64,000 nucleotides of DNA from Bradyrhizobium diazoefficiens USDA 110 (GTDB taxonomy: Bacteria > Pseudomonadota > Alphaproteobacteria > Rhizobiales > Xanthobacteraceae). The notes beneath the pieces were generated by a model that had not been told where the DNA came from, searched no databases, and saw only the letters and a program-made list of their open reading frames with translations. The first letter of the stretch is position 1; the number at the start of each line of letters is the position of its first letter. Below are positions 46,707 through 55,247 of this stretch, in pieces. The stretch spans positions 2,652,001-2,716,000 of the forward strand of contig NC_004463.1 of the NCBI RefSeq assembly GCF_000011365.1, in the 5' to 3' direction. Both the position numbers and the translations under genes were made by a program.

Positions 46707-47099
46707 AGTATTTTCCTCTACGCGACGGACATGATTTCTCATCATCGATCATTCGCTGGAGCCCGTTTGCTCCTGACATTTTTTCTATAGGCATCCGCGG
46801 ACGGCGGGCTCGCCGCAGCGATGCCGGCTGCGCGCTTAGCGCAGCAGTTGCCCTCGTGTAAGCGTGCCGATGATGAAGTTACGCCCGCAACTAGGCCGTG
46901 TACTCATAAATCAAGATTCACTACCGCGGCTGTGAACGATGTCCGCTATCCGACGTTTTGCGGACTCAATCCGGACATCGCCTCAGGTCAGAAAAGTGCC
47001 ACCCCGGACGTGCGGAGCAAACTAACGGATAGTCGTTTCTGATAGCGCAGGCGAGCAGGGGATAGTTCCTGTTCGTCGGGGATTGTCTTGCGATCCCGG
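46707..47099. other. gene-free stretch with an inverted repeat
   Basis: No convincing gene is present; a 73-codon open frame at 46821-47042 has no ribosome site or protein-like pattern. CGATGTCCG at 46937-46945 is inverted at 46972-46980. The word ATGTCCGCTATCCG at 46939-46952 occurs again at 49684-49697 beside the insertion sequences. Confidence 0.55.
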
Positions 47100-47699
47100 T
47101 CACGTTGAAGCTGATTTCGGCGTCACGACGATAATGGCCGCGCACGGCAACGACCCTTTAAGGCGGTAAGTGTGCGGATGAGCGCAATCGAAATACATCG
47201 AATCGCCTTGGCCCAGCGTGAAGTCCTCTCCCTCCAGGTTCACCACAAGCTCGCCATCCAAAACGTAGATGATCTCCGCGCCCGGATGCTCGTGAGGCTC
47301 CGACTGCTCGTCTTCCTTTACAAACTCGACGTAATAGCCGTTGAGCTTGCGGTCGCTGACCGGATAGTCGAGCGACTCGAAGCAGTAAGCGGGCGAAGTC
47401 CGTCCGGCCTTCTCCGGAAGACGAATGCGGTCCGCCTTGCGCACGACCGCATGTACCGGCCGGTCGCTGTCCTCTCTGAAAAAGTGATCGAGCCCGACGC
47501 CGAACACTAAAGCGATCCGCAACAAGGTCGGTAGCGTCGGAAACAGATGCCCGCGTTCGATTTTCGACAGCATCGCCGGCGAGAGACCGGTGTGCTCGCT
47601 TAGCTGGACCAGCCCCAGCTTTTTGCGCAGCCGCAGCCGGCGGATCTTTGGGCCGATGGCGTAGCCCTTAAGGGCCGTGATCAGAGTCTCCGATAGCAT
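47100..47699 (-). CDS. XRE-family regulator with C-terminal cupin domain
   Basis: A 199-residue regulator: helix-turn-helix at about 18-72 (LGLVQLSEHTGLSPAMLSKI) and a cupin_2 barrel from about 120 (EHPGAEIIYVLDGELVVNLE, then CAHPHTYRLKG) with potential metal or ligand histidines. Such XRE-cupin proteins sense small metabolites and control nearby catabolic or stress genes. It is divergent from the fasciclin gene with 207 AT-rich bases between, so that gene is a possible target. Confidence 0.88.
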   Translation of the reverse strand: MLSETLITALKGYAIGPKIRRLRLRKKLGLVQLSEHTGLSPAMLSKIERGHLFPTLPTLLRIALVFGVGLDHFFREDSDRPVHAVVRKADRIRLPEKAGRTSPAYCFESLDYPVSDRKLNGYYVEFVKEDEQSEPHEHPGAEIIYVLDGELVVNLEGEDFTLGQGDSMYFDCAHPHTYRLKGSLPCAAIIVVTPKSAST

Positions 47700-47906
47700 G
47701 GTTCCGGTCTCATTTCATCCCAGTTCAAAGATGGAACGTGCGTTTTATCCTCACGAAAACTAGTTTGCATATCACGCTAATGTGCCCTTGATGAAAATTT
47801 GTTTTACTACCATTCAAGAAGGGCAAGGCAAAACACGTTTCTCCCGTCCCTCGAAACCGGAACGCGGGCCGCCAAGCCGGCCCCCGCAAGTTACAGGAGC
47901 TAAAAG

Positions 47907-48410
47907 ATGAGCAGAGTAGGTATTGCGTCGAAGGCCGCGGTCGTCATGGCCGTGGTAGGTTTGGCGATCGGCAGCACTTTCGCGCGCGCCAGCAATCAGG
48001 ACATTGTCGACACGGCGGTCGGTGCCGGCCAGTTCAAGACGCTGGCGGCGGCGCTCAAGGCGGCCGACCTGGTTGCTACCCTGAAAGGTCCCGGACCGTT
48101 CACGGTGTTCGCACCGACGGACGAGGCATTTGCCAAGTTGCCGGCCGGCACGGTGGAGAACCTGCTGAAGCCCGAGAACAAAGCGAAGCTGACGGCCATC
48201 CTCACCTACCACGTGGTGCCGGGCGCAGTGAAAGCTGAGCAGGTAACTAAGCTGGACCAGGCCAAGACCGTCAACGGAGCAATGGTGAAGGTCACGACCA
48301 AAGGAGGCAAGGTGACGATCAACGATGCTACCGTCGTAAAGGCTGATATCCCGGCCTCGAACGGAATGATTCACGTCATCGACAAGGTCATCCTGCCGCC
48401 CCAGAACTGA
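47907..48410 (+). CDS. secreted fasciclin (FAS1) domain protein
   Basis: A 167-residue protein with a signal peptide (cleavage after ARA, about residue 28) and one FAS1 domain showing the landmarks [26 protein letters not shown] and [17 protein letters not shown]1 proteins are adhesion or surface proteins in the periplasm or outside the cell. The gene has a clear AGGAGC ribosome site and is a single unit. It is divergent from the XRE-cupin regulator. Confidence 0.92.
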   Translation: MSRVGIASKAAVVMAVVGLAIGSTFARASNQDIVDTAVGAGQFKTLAAALKAADLVATLKGPGPFTVFAPTDEAFAKLPAGTVENLLKPENKAKLTAILTYHVVPGAVKAEQVTKLDQAKTVNGAMVKVTTKGGKVTINDATVVKADIPASNGMIHVIDKVILPPQN

Positions 48411-48576
48411 TCGGCCATATCCCTCAACGGATCGACCGCCGGTCCGCCTTGCCCCAAAGCGGACTGGCGCCTTCTCGACAAGGCCCCCCCCACGAGATGC
48501 GATCGCTACTGCTCATCCGAGACAAGAGAACCACTGACATTCTTTTGCCGAACAACAGCGACGAAGATCCATTCGA

Positions 48577-49041
48577 ATGAAAATGCGCGCGGCCGAACTC
48601 GGTAGTTTACTTTTGTTTGTTGCGCTCGTTCTGGGTGGCGGCCTTATCATCGGTTTCGCGACCGTGCCCGGTGCATGGTATGCGGCGCTAAGCAAGCCGC
48701 CTTTCAGTCCGCCTAACTGGATCTTTGCCCCGGTTTGGAGCATGCTTTATATTATCATCGCGATCGCTGGATGGCGTGTTTGGAGAGAGGGCCGCAACAA
48801 CTTACCGATGAAGCTATGGTGGGGACAACTGGCTCTGAATTTCGTTTGGTCACCCATATTCTTCTCAGGCCATCGCATCGATATCGCCCTTGGCGTAATC
48901 GTGCTGCTTCTGATGACGATCGTTGGCTTCATCATGATAACCTGGCGATGGGATAAGATCGCATCTCTGCTGTTCGCGCCTTACGCGGTGTGGGTGGCAT
49001 TCGCTTCGGTTCTGAACGGCGCAATCTGGCTATTGAACTAA
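48577..49041 (+). CDS. tspO: TspO/MBR tryptophan-rich sensory protein
   Basis: A 154-residue five-helix membrane protein. It has the TspO landmarks YAALSKPPFSPPNWIFAPVW in the first loop and start of helix 2, and the C-terminal WLLN. TspO binds porphyrins and related ligands and is linked to oxygen and light control and to stress. It is probably co-transcribed with the 169-residue Cys-rich protein gene, whose ribosome site begins only 2 bases after the tspO stop. Confidence 0.93.
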   Translation: MKMRAAELGSLLLFVALVLGGGLIIGFATVPGAWYAALSKPPFSPPNWIFAPVWSMLYIIIAIAGWRVWREGRNNLPMKLWWGQLALNFVWSPIFFSGHRIDIALGVIVLLLMTIVGFIMITWRWDKIASLLFAPYAVWVAFASVLNGAIWLLN

Positions 49042-49052
49042 CAGGAGGCCGG

Positions 49053-49562
49053 ATGCGCCGCCGCATTGTCATCGTCAGTGACAAGATGCAAAGAGGCTAC
49101 CGCTATGTATTGTCTGCGCCGGCCGGGCGCGATTTCGACCCGCAATTCCGGCCCGATTTGACGCCGAAGCAGATGCTGGAACTCGGCGTGTTCTGCGGCA
49201 AATACCTCACCGATTGTCGTGACGAGTTTCCCGCGAGTTGGTTCGCGCGGGCGAAGCTCTCGCCTTTTGGCCGCGACTGCCTTTGCAACTATTTCGGCGT
49301 GGACGCCAGCCAAAGCTTGTCGGAATGGCGGAGAAAGGGCTGGATGCATCCGAACGATCCGCGCGGCTGGTTCCAGTGGTATTGTCGATACTACCTAGGC
49401 CGGCGCTTGCCTGAGGAGGACACGCGACAGATCGGGCGCTGGAAGGCCATGAGGCGACACGTGTCACAGATCAGGAAGCATTGCGAACTGTGCGACCCGA
49501 CTTGCCGGCCGCGCCAGCGCCAGGCGTTGTTACATTGGGCCTACGACAGCCGGAGAATTTAG
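49053..49562 (+). CDS. Cys- and Trp-rich protein of unknown function, partner of tspO
   Basis: A 169-residue soluble protein with eight cysteines (48, 55, 76, 78, 111, 144, 147, 151), including DCLCNYFG, and a C-terminal C-x2-C-x3-C group (CELCDPTC) that could bind zinc or an iron-sulfur cluster. The C-terminal half is rich in Trp, Tyr and Arg (RGWFQWYCRYYLGRR, RRHVSQIRKHC), suggesting nucleic-acid or cofactor binding. I do not know the family. The start at 49053 follows AGGAGG; tspO is 11 bases upstream. Confidence 0.72.
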   Translation: MRRRIVIVSDKMQRGYRYVLSAPAGRDFDPQFRPDLTPKQMLELGVFCGKYLTDCRDEFPASWFARAKLSPFGRDCLCNYFGVDASQSLSEWRRKGWMHPNDPRGWFQWYCRYYLGRRLPEEDTRQIGRWKAMRRHVSQIRKHCELCDPTCRPRQRQALLHWAYDSRRI

Positions 49563-49765
49563 ACGTCGCGTCGTCATTACCGCCCCGCACAGCGCGACAC
49601 CTCATCCTATGACGCGGTGATTGCCGCGAGTTGTTGCTCGACGTCAGTTAAGGGTCATTCGCGTCGCTTTTGTGCATCAGCAGCATGTCCGCTATCCGGC
49701 TCATCTCGGACTTACAATTCCTCGTTGCGAACACCGAGATAGACGTGATTCAAGCTCTCAAACCG

Positions 49766-50536
49766 GGGCCTCGAATCATGAGATACGAACTCACGGACTT
49801 TGAGTGGGCCGCCATCAGGCCGTTCCTTCCTAACAAGCCGCGCGGCGTACCGAGGGTCAATGACCGACGTGTCCTAAACGGCATCTTCTGGATATTGCGG
49901 TCAGGCGCACCATGGCGCGATCTGCCGGAGAGCTTTGGGCCTTACACGACCTGCTACAATCGGTTCGTCCGTTGGCGAATGGCTGGCATCTGGGACCTGA
50001 TCATGAAAGCCCTCGCCGAAGCTCATGATGGCTCCGTCCAGATGATCGACACTTCCATTGTTCGCGTCCACCAGCATGGAGGTTGCGCGGGAGGGAGCGA
50101 AAAAAGACTGATGGGCCGGTCGAGAGGTGGGTTAACAACCAAAATACATGCCTGCGTGGATACCAACGGATTGCCCGTTCGTCTCGAACTGACGACCGGT
50201 GCGGCCCATGATAACCGGCTCGTCACCGGGCTGCTATCTGATCTGAAATCAAGGGCGATGCTGCTCGCTGACCGTGGATACGATGCAGATTGGATTAGAG
50301 CGCTCGTCAGTGAACGCGGCGCTTGGGCCAACATTCCTCCGAAGCGAAATCGCAAAGATCCTATTTGTTTTAGTCCGTACCTGTATCGGGCGCGCAATTT
50401 GGTCGAGCGTTTCTTTAACAGGATCAAGCAGTGTCGGCGTGTTGCGACTAGGTACGACAAACTCGCGGCAAACTACCTCGCCTTCATCAAACTTGCATCT
50501 ATCCGAATTTGGTTACGCACTTATGAGTCCACGCCC
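49766..50536 (+). mobile_element. IS5-family insertion sequence
   Basis: The transposase gene is bounded by imperfect inverted ends: GGGCCTCGAATCATGAG at 49766-49782 and CTTATGAGTCCACGCCC at 50520-50536 (13 of 17 positions match after inversion). No target duplication is evident at the two ends. An IS630-type element follows immediately. Confidence 0.72.
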
Positions 50537-50539
50537 TAG
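49778..50539 (+). CDS. IS5-family transposase
   Basis: A 253-residue DDE transposase in one frame. N-terminal DUF4096-type domain (FEWAAIRPFLPNKPRGVPRV), then the DDE core: Asp in VQMIDTSIVRVHQH, Asp in LLADRGYDADW and Glu in ARNLVERFFNRIKQCRR. All catalytic residues are present, so it may be active. The start ATG at 49778 lies inside the left inverted end, as in other members. The TAG stop is made by the first bases after the right end, which coincide with the TA target of the following IS630-type element. Confidence 0.9.
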   Translation: MRYELTDFEWAAIRPFLPNKPRGVPRVNDRRVLNGIFWILRSGAPWRDLPESFGPYTTCYNRFVRWRMAGIWDLIMKALAEAHDGSVQMIDTSIVRVHQHGGCAGGSEKRLMGRSRGGLTTKIHACVDTNGLPVRLELTTGAAHDNRLVTGLLSDLKSRAMLLADRGYDADWIRALVSERGAWANIPPKRNRKDPICFSPYLYRARNLVERFFNRIKQCRRVATRYDKLAANYLAFIKLASIRIWLRTYESTP

Positions 50540-51723
50540 TCATCTGGAACGGAAGTTCGTGACATTAGTTGATCGCTCGGATCTCTAGAGAGGAGAGCGC
50601 TCGTGGCGAATGCAGGTGTGAAAGGCCGGCCGATCGCGCCGTTGGTGCTGAGTTCGCAGGAGCGGGCGTACTTGGAGAGGCAAGTTCGTCGTCATCGTGT
50701 AGCCCGATCGCTATCTGAGCGATGCCGCGCGATCCTGCGGTGTGCAGATGGTCTGCCAAGCAAGTCTGTGGCTGCCGAACTTGGCATCCATGAACACACC
50801 GTCGGCAAGTGGCGCCGCCGATTCTTGAAGGATCGTTGTGATGGCCTGCTTGACGAAGCCCGCCCGGGCCGCCCTCGAACCATCGACGATGATCAGGTTG
50901 CCGAGGTAATCGAGCGGACATTGCGTACGACGCCGCCCGACGCAACGCACTGGTCGATCCGCTCGATGGCTGCGGATACTGGCTTTTCTCACACCACGAT
51001 CCGCCGAATGTGGACGGCGTTCGGCTTGCAGCCGCACCGCAGCCAGACATTTAAACTATCGAGCGATCCGCTATTCGTCGATAAGGTGCGCGATATTGTC
51101 GGGCTTTATCTGTCGCCGCCTAACCGAGCCGTTGTCCTCAGTGTCGATGAGAAAAGCCAGATCCAGGCACTCGATCGCGAGCAGCCGGTCTTGCCGATGA
51201 TGCCTGGGGTGCCGGAACGTCGCACGCATAGCTATGTGCGGCATGGTACGACCACGCTGTTTGCCGCGCTCGATGTCGCTTCCGGCTTCGTCATTGGCAA
51301 ATGCTACAAGCGCCATCGGGCGCTCGAGTTCTTGAAGTTTCTCAAAGAGATCGACGCTCAAATCCCTGAGGGGCTCGCTGTCCATATCGTCATGGACAAC
51401 TACGCTACCCACAAGACCCCCAAGATTAAAGCGTGGCTCGCTCGCCGGCCGCACTATCATGTCCACTTCACGCCGACTTCCGCGTCGTGGATCAATCAGA
51501 TCGAGCGCTGGTTCGCTGAACTCACCAGAAAGCAGATCCGGCGAGGTGTTCACACCTCCGTCAGGCAGCTCGAAGCCGACATCCGTACCTTCATCGAATT
51601 GCACAACAACAACCCGAAGCCCTTCAAATGGACCAAGTCCGCAGACCAGATCTTGGCTTCCGTCAAACGCTTTTGCCACAAAGCCCAGCAGACTTTATGT
51701 GGCGAACTTTAGATTCATGTGAC
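50539..51723 (+). mobile_element. IS630-family insertion sequence
   Basis: Bounded by TA at 50537-50538 and 51724-51725, the typical IS630 target duplication. The ends match as inverted repeats: GTCATCTGGAACGGAAGTTC at the left against GTCACATGAATCTAAAGTTC from the right (15 of 20 here, with further matches beyond). It was inserted at the very edge of the IS5-type element. Confidence 0.82.
50603..51712 (+). CDS. IS630-family transposase
   Basis: A 369-residue transposase, uninterrupted. N-terminal helix-turn-helix (SKSVAAELGIHEHTVGKWRR), linker, then the DDE domain: Asp in VVLSVDEKSQIQALDR, Asp in HIVMDNYATHK and Glu in WINQIERWFAELTRKQ. The start is GTG at 50603 with GAGAGGAGAG upstream. 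All catalytic residues are present, so the element may be mobile. It lies wholly within the inverted ends described for the element. Confidence 0.93.
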   Translation: MANAGVKGRPIAPLVLSSQERAYLERQVRRHRVARSLSERCRAILRCADGLPSKSVAAELGIHEHTVGKWRRRFLKDRCDGLLDEARPGRPRTIDDDQVAEVIERTLRTTPPDATHWSIRSMAADTGFSHTTIRRMWTAFGLQPHRSQTFKLSSDPLFVDKVRDIVGLYLSPPNRAVVLSVDEKSQIQALDREQPVLPMMPGVPERRTHSYVRHGTTTLFAALDVASGFVIGKCYKRHRALEFLKFLKEIDAQIPEGLAVHIVMDNYATHKTPKIKAWLARRPHYHVHFTPTSASWINQIERWFAELTRKQIRRGVHTSVRQLEADIRTFIELHNNNPKPFKWTKSADQILASVKRFCHKAQQTLCGEL

Positions 51724-51814
51724 TAGCTAGTGAGAACAATGAGAACAATAAGTCCCGACGCATCAGATGGCACCTGTCCGTAAGTCTGGTCGTGGCCCTT
51801 CTGCACCATGTGGC

Positions 51815-51856
51815 GATGTCCGCTCCTGCGCCGCGATTGGCGCAAAAGCGGACATC
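51815..51856. repeat. long GATGTCCGCT hairpin
   Basis: GATGTCCGCT (51815-51824) and AGCGGACATC (51847-51856) are exact inverted arms, with an inner TGCGCC / GGCGCA stem. The same ATGTCCGCT word occurs near 46939 and 49684, on both sides of the accessory genes. Confidence 0.75.
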
Positions 51857-51910
51857 AGACGCTCCGGAGCCGAGCGCTCCGATCTAACTAGGACGCGGCC
51901 TTAGCCGCGC

Positions 51911-52120
51911 CTATTCCTCGTCTTCGTCGTCCTCGTCCTCTTCTTCATCCTCGTCCACCTCTTCCAGGTGTTCGAGCACGGCGAGCGGCAGCGTCTCGCG
52001 AAACAGGTCGCCTTCCACGCCCATCCAGAGGCAGATCACGTCGTCGCCTTTGACTTCCGCGACGGTCAGCGGCTGGCCGCCGGATTTGAGCATGACGATA
52101 TCGCCGGCTTTCAGTTCCAT
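51911..52120 (-). CDS. DUF2158 / YodC-like small protein with acidic tail
   Basis: A 69-residue protein. The first 50 residues form the small DUF2158 beta-barrel (MELKAGDIVMLKSGGQPLTV, VICLWMGVEGDLFRE). The rest is an extreme acidic tail of Glu and Asp, 16 of the last 17 residues. A ribosome site AAAGGA precedes it. The function is unknown. The tail could mimic nucleic acid or bind cations, but this is speculation. Confidence 0.78.
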   Translation of the reverse strand: MELKAGDIVMLKSGGQPLTVAEVKGDDVICLWMGVEGDLFRETLPLAVLEHLEEVDEDEEEDEDDEDEE

Positions 52121-52469
52121 GGATGGTCCTTTCGGGTTGATTGACTTGAGAGGCTAGCAAGCCGGCATGACACGCCGATCACGGACTGCGGGATCAGTGG
52201 ATGTGCTGCGGCAGCGCGCATCCGCTGCCAAGGCTGCTGAAACGCCGACGACGGAGCTTCAGGCCGGGAGCGGGACCATGACGGAGGCAAGGGCGCCTGC
52301 GCGATGGGTTGCGCAGGGGCTTGTCTGTCCCATGCGCCGCGATGATGGCATCATGCGCCTGTTTCGCCCGACGGGTCAAACGGTTTCGTAAAATCCGTAA
52401 GCCGTTGATTTTGCTGCAGCCGGCTACTGTGCATGGGGTTGTTTTTCGCGTTTTTGTTTCGCGCCCTGG
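52121..52469. other. gene-free stretch
   Basis: No convincing gene, terminator or operator is visible. Short open frames here have no ribosome site and no family pattern. The stretch around 52340-52460 is more AT-rich than its surroundings. Confidence 0.5.
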
Positions 52470-53210
52470 TTACGACCGGTCCGGCACCAGCTCGGTCAGC
52501 GAGCGGATGATGCGATCGGGCCTCACGGTCGAGCCTTCGGGCAGGCCGTCGCCATGCACGTCGATCCAGATCGAATAGATGCCGAGGCGCTGCGGCGTCA
52601 CGACTTCCCATTCGAGGTTGTCGCCGATCATCCAGGTGTCATCAGCGGCGACGCCGAGGGTCTCCATCGCGTGCAGATAGGCGCGCTCCTCCGGCTTGCC
52701 GAAGCCGTGCTCGCCCTCGATCTGGATGTGGTGGAAGCGGTGCGCGAGCTCGAAGCGCTCGACCTTGGCGCGCTGGGTGTCGGCGGCGCCGTTGGTCACC
52801 AATGCGAGCTTGATGCCGAGCGCCTTCAACTTGTCGATCGCCTCATGCGCGCCGGGGAAGACGAACATCTCCTCCTCGCGATAGGCGGTGAAGCGGTCCG
52901 CGAGGCGGACGGCGAGATCATCTGGCAGGGCGCGGTGGCCGGCGGCCGCGAGCGCGGCGAAGCCGCCCTTGACCGTGAGGTGCCGGGCCTCGGCGAGCTT
53001 CATCCGCCAGGCGGCTTCCGCATTGGCCCAGAATTTTCGCGCGAAAGCCAGGACCGCGGTCGCGACCTCTCGCGGCGGCAGCGGCGCAAGCTCCTCGGCA
53101 AACTCGTTCGCGATCGTGTTCCAGGCGATCTCGGGCCGGCCATAGGCCGACAGGATGATGTCGTCCATGTCGATCAGCATGGCGCGGGGGAGCGGCCTCA
53201 TGATGGTCAT
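52470..53210 (-). CDS. HAD-superfamily hydrolase
   Basis: A 246-residue HAD phosphatase. Motif I is LIDMDDIIL (nucleophile Asp plus Asp two later), motif II is [10 protein letters not shown], motif III Lys is in [10 protein letters not shown] and motif IV is [12 protein letters not shown]. It resembles the YjjG/haloacid dehalogenase-like group with an alpha-helical cap. The substrate is unknown. The ATG at 53210 overlaps the hemF stop as ATGA; an ATG two codons upstream is also possible. It is probably co-transcribed with hemF. Confidence 0.87.
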   Translation of the reverse strand: MTIMRPLPRAMLIDMDDIILSAYGRPEIAWNTIANEFAEELAPLPPREVATAVLAFARKFWANAEAAWRMKLAEARHLTVKGGFAALAAAGHRALPDDLAVRLADRFTAYREEEMFVFPGAHEAIDKLKALGIKLALVTNGAADTQRAKVERFELAHRFHHIQIEGEHGFGKPEERAYLHAMETLGVAADDTWMIGDNLEWEVVTPQRLGIYSIWIDVHGDGLPEGSTVRPDRIIRSLTELVPDRS

Positions 53211-54094
53211 GGCCATTTCACCTCCGGCGGCAGCGACGACAGGATCGAATCCACATTGCCGCCGGTCTTGAGCCCGAAGATGGTGCCGCGATCGTAGAGC
53301 AGGTTGAACTCGACATAGCGGCCGCGCCGGATCAGTTGCTCCTCGCGGTCCGCAGCGGTCCAGGCGCTCGCGAAATTGCGCCTGACGATATCAGGGTAGA
53401 TCTTCAGGAAGGCGCGGCCGACGTCCTGGGTGAAGGCGAGGTCGGCGTCCCAGTCGCCGCTGTCGTGCCAGTCGTAGAAGATGCCGCCGATGCCGCGCGC
53501 CTCTTTGCGGTGCGGCAGGTAGAAATACTCGTCGCACCATTTCTTGTACTTGTCGTAATCGGCAACGCCGTTCGGCTGCACGCAGGCCTCTTTCATCGCG
53601 GCGTGGAAGGCGATGCTGTCGGCGTCGTCCTGCGTGCGCCGGCGATCCAGCACCGGCGTGAGATCGGCGCCGCCGCCGAACCAGGCCTTGGTGGTGACGA
53701 CGAAGCGCGTGTTCATGTGCACGGCGGGCACGTGCGGATTGCGTAAGTGCGCGATCAGCGAGATGCCGGAGGCCCAGAACCGCGGATCGTCCGCCGCGCC
53801 CGGAATCTGAGCGCGAAACTCGGGCGCGAACTCGCCGTGCACGGTCGAGCAATGCACGCCGACCTTCTCGAACAGCCGGCCCGACATCATCGACATCACA
53901 CCGCCGCCGCCGGCCGCACCGCTATGATCGGTGCGCTGCCAGGGCGTCCGCGTGAAGCGGCCAGCCTCGCCCGGATAGAGGCCTTGCGGGGCGTCGTCCT
54001 CCAGCCGCTCGAAGCTCGCGCAGATGTCGTCGCGCAAAGCTTCGAACCAGGCGCGGGCGCGCGTCTTGCGGTCTTCGATTGTCGAAACGTCCAT
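53207..54094 (-). CDS. hemF: oxygen-dependent coproporphyrinogen III oxidase
   Basis: A 295-residue HemF that converts coproporphyrinogen III to protoporphyrinogen IX in heme synthesis, using O2. Seen: the [20 protein letters not shown] region, [40 protein letters not shown], and the C-terminal [20 protein letters not shown]. The ATG at 54094 is chosen because the extra upstream codons read through a repeat. It overlaps the HAD gene by 4 bases. Confidence 0.95.
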   Translation of the reverse strand: MDVSTIEDRKTRARAWFEALRDDICASFERLEDDAPQGLYPGEAGRFTRTPWQRTDHSGAAGGGGVMSMMSGRLFEKVGVHCSTVHGEFAPEFRAQIPGAADDPRFWASGISLIAHLRNPHVPAVHMNTRFVVTTKAWFGGGADLTPVLDRRRTQDDADSIAFHAAMKEACVQPNGVADYDKYKKWCDEYFYLPHRKEARGIGGIFYDWHDSGDWDADLAFTQDVGRAFLKIYPDIVRRNFASAWTAADREEQLIRRGRYVEFNLLYDRGTIFGLKTGGNVDSILSSLPPEVKWP

Positions 54095-54117
54095 ATTCAA
54101 TTCCCGAACGGACCTGC

Positions 54118-54209
54118 CGTAGGGTGGGCAAAGGCGCCCTTGCGCCGTGCCCACCATCTATCACCATTTGTCTTGATTGGTGGGCACGCTACGCTTTGCC
54201 CACCCTACG
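54118..54209. repeat. inverted repeat, CGTAGGGTGGGCAAAG type
   Basis: Perfect 16-base arms: CGTAGGGTGGGCAAAG at 54118-54133 and CTTTGCCCACCCTACG at 54194-54209, with inner GTGCCCACCA / TGGTGGGCAC arms. It has the build of a small non-autonomous element and lies between hemF and queD. Confidence 0.9.
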
Positions 54210-54213
54210 AAAT

Positions 54214-54579
54214 CTAACCTTGCGGACCGTAATAGGTGCAGCTCTCGTTGCAACTGTCGCGATGGATGCTGACGCGGGTGAGCTTGCCGATATGCTGTAG
54301 CCGCTCCCAGACGAAGCGCGACAGGTTTTCCAGCGTCGGCTTGCCCAGCGCCTCGATCTTGTTGAGGAACTTGTGGTCGAGCGTCAGGCGCACATCCTCG
54401 ATGGCGCGCTGGAGCAGGCCGAGATCGACCACCATGCCGGTCTCAGGGTCGGGCGTGCCGCGCACAGTCACCTCGGCGCGGAAGGAGTGGCCGTGGATCT
54501 CTTCGCTGGCTGCGCCAAAGGTCGTTCCCGACAGCGAATGCGCCGCCTCGAAGCGGAACGATTTCGTCAATTCCCACAT
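54214..54579 (-). CDS. queD: 6-carboxy-5,6,7,8-tetrahydropterin synthase
   Basis: A 121-residue QueD/PTPS enzyme for the second step of queuosine (7-deazaguanine) synthesis. Zinc histidines are in RFEAAHSL and EEIHGHSF, and the catalytic Cys and His/Asp lie in the family's later segments (LDHKFLN, HRDSCNESCTYYG). The ATG at 54579 fits the family N-terminus (MWELTKSFRFEAAH); a TTG five codons upstream is less likely. It follows queE by 17 bases. Confidence 0.93.
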   Translation of the reverse strand: MWELTKSFRFEAAHSLSGTTFGAASEEIHGHSFRAEVTVRGTPDPETGMVVDLGLLQRAIEDVRLTLDHKFLNKIEALGKPTLENLSRFVWERLQHIGKLTRVSIHRDSCNESCTYYGPQG

Positions 54580-54596
54580 CTGTTCGAAAACCAATC

Positions 54597-55229
54597 CTAT
54601 CTGATGCCGAGCGATTTATGCGTCTGCACGCTCAGCCGCCATTGCGGATGGCGCAGGCAGTAGTCGATCGCGCGCGCGGTGTTCTCGGCAACCTCGGGCC
54701 CGTCCATCGGCTGCAGCGAGAAACGCTCGAAGGCGAGGCCCTCGAAGGTTTCCGGCGCGGCGAGCGCCTGCGGATAGACCAGCTTCAGCTCGTGGCCGCG
54801 GCGCAGCACCAGCTCGCTGCCGCCCTTGGGGCTGACGCAGATCCAGTCGAGGCCATCCGGTGCGGCAATCGTGCCGTTGGTCTCGACGCCGATCTCGAAG
54901 CCTCGCGCATGCAGCGCATCGATCAGCGCGTCGTCGACCTGGAGCAGCGGCTCGCCGCCGGTGAGCACCACGTAGCGGTTGTCGTTGGAGGCGGTCCATT
55001 GCGCCGCGATGGTGTCGGCGAGCTCCACGGCCGACGCGTAGCGGCCGCCGAGCGTGCCGTCGGTGCCGACGAAATCGGTGTCGCAGAACTTGCAGGTCGC
55101 GTCCTGACGGTCGGCCTCGCGCCCGCTCCACAAATTGCAGCCGGCAAAGCGGCAGAACACGGACGCGCGCCCGGCATGGGCGCCTTCGCCTTGCAGGGTC
55201 AGGAAGATTTCCTTGACCGCGTAACTCAA
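54597..55229 (-). CDS. queE: 7-carboxy-7-deazaguanine synthase (radical SAM)
   Basis: A 210-residue QueE. The iron-sulfur cysteines occur in CRFAGCNLW and, after an insert, TCKFCDTDFVG, the expanded spacing typical of QueE. It also has the KEIFLTLQGEGAHAG start, VLTGGEPLLQ and ETNGTIAAP. It makes 7-carboxy-7-deazaguanine for tRNA queuosine. The start is TTG at 55229, with AGGAGA a good distance upstream; no ATG is available before the conserved region. It is between trmL and queD in one operon. Confidence 0.93.
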   Translation of the reverse strand: MSYAVKEIFLTLQGEGAHAGRASVFCRFAGCNLWSGREADRQDATCKFCDTDFVGTDGTLGGRYASAVELADTIAAQWTASNDNRYVVLTGGEPLLQVDDALIDALHARGFEIGVETNGTIAAPDGLDWICVSPKGGSELVLRRGHELKLVYPQALAAPETFEGLAFERFSLQPMDGPEVAENTARAIDYCLRHPQWRLSVQTHKSLGIR

Positions 55230-55247
55230 TGGTCTCTCCTCAACATA

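Noticed and set aside
46821..47042. 73-codon open frame in a gene-free stretch
   Set aside because: No ribosome site, no family pattern, overlaps an inverted repeat.
47700..47906. Possible FixK-type site between the XRE-cupin and fasciclin genes
   Set aside because: The TTG and CAA-like words there do not have the required 8-base spacing.
43000..52000. Whole block as an integrative element or prophage
   Set aside because: No integrase, attachment-site repeat at a tRNA, or phage structural gene is visible; only two insertion sequences support mobility.
52167..52391. 74-codon open frame before the HAD gene
   Set aside because: Poor start context and no recognisable protein pattern.
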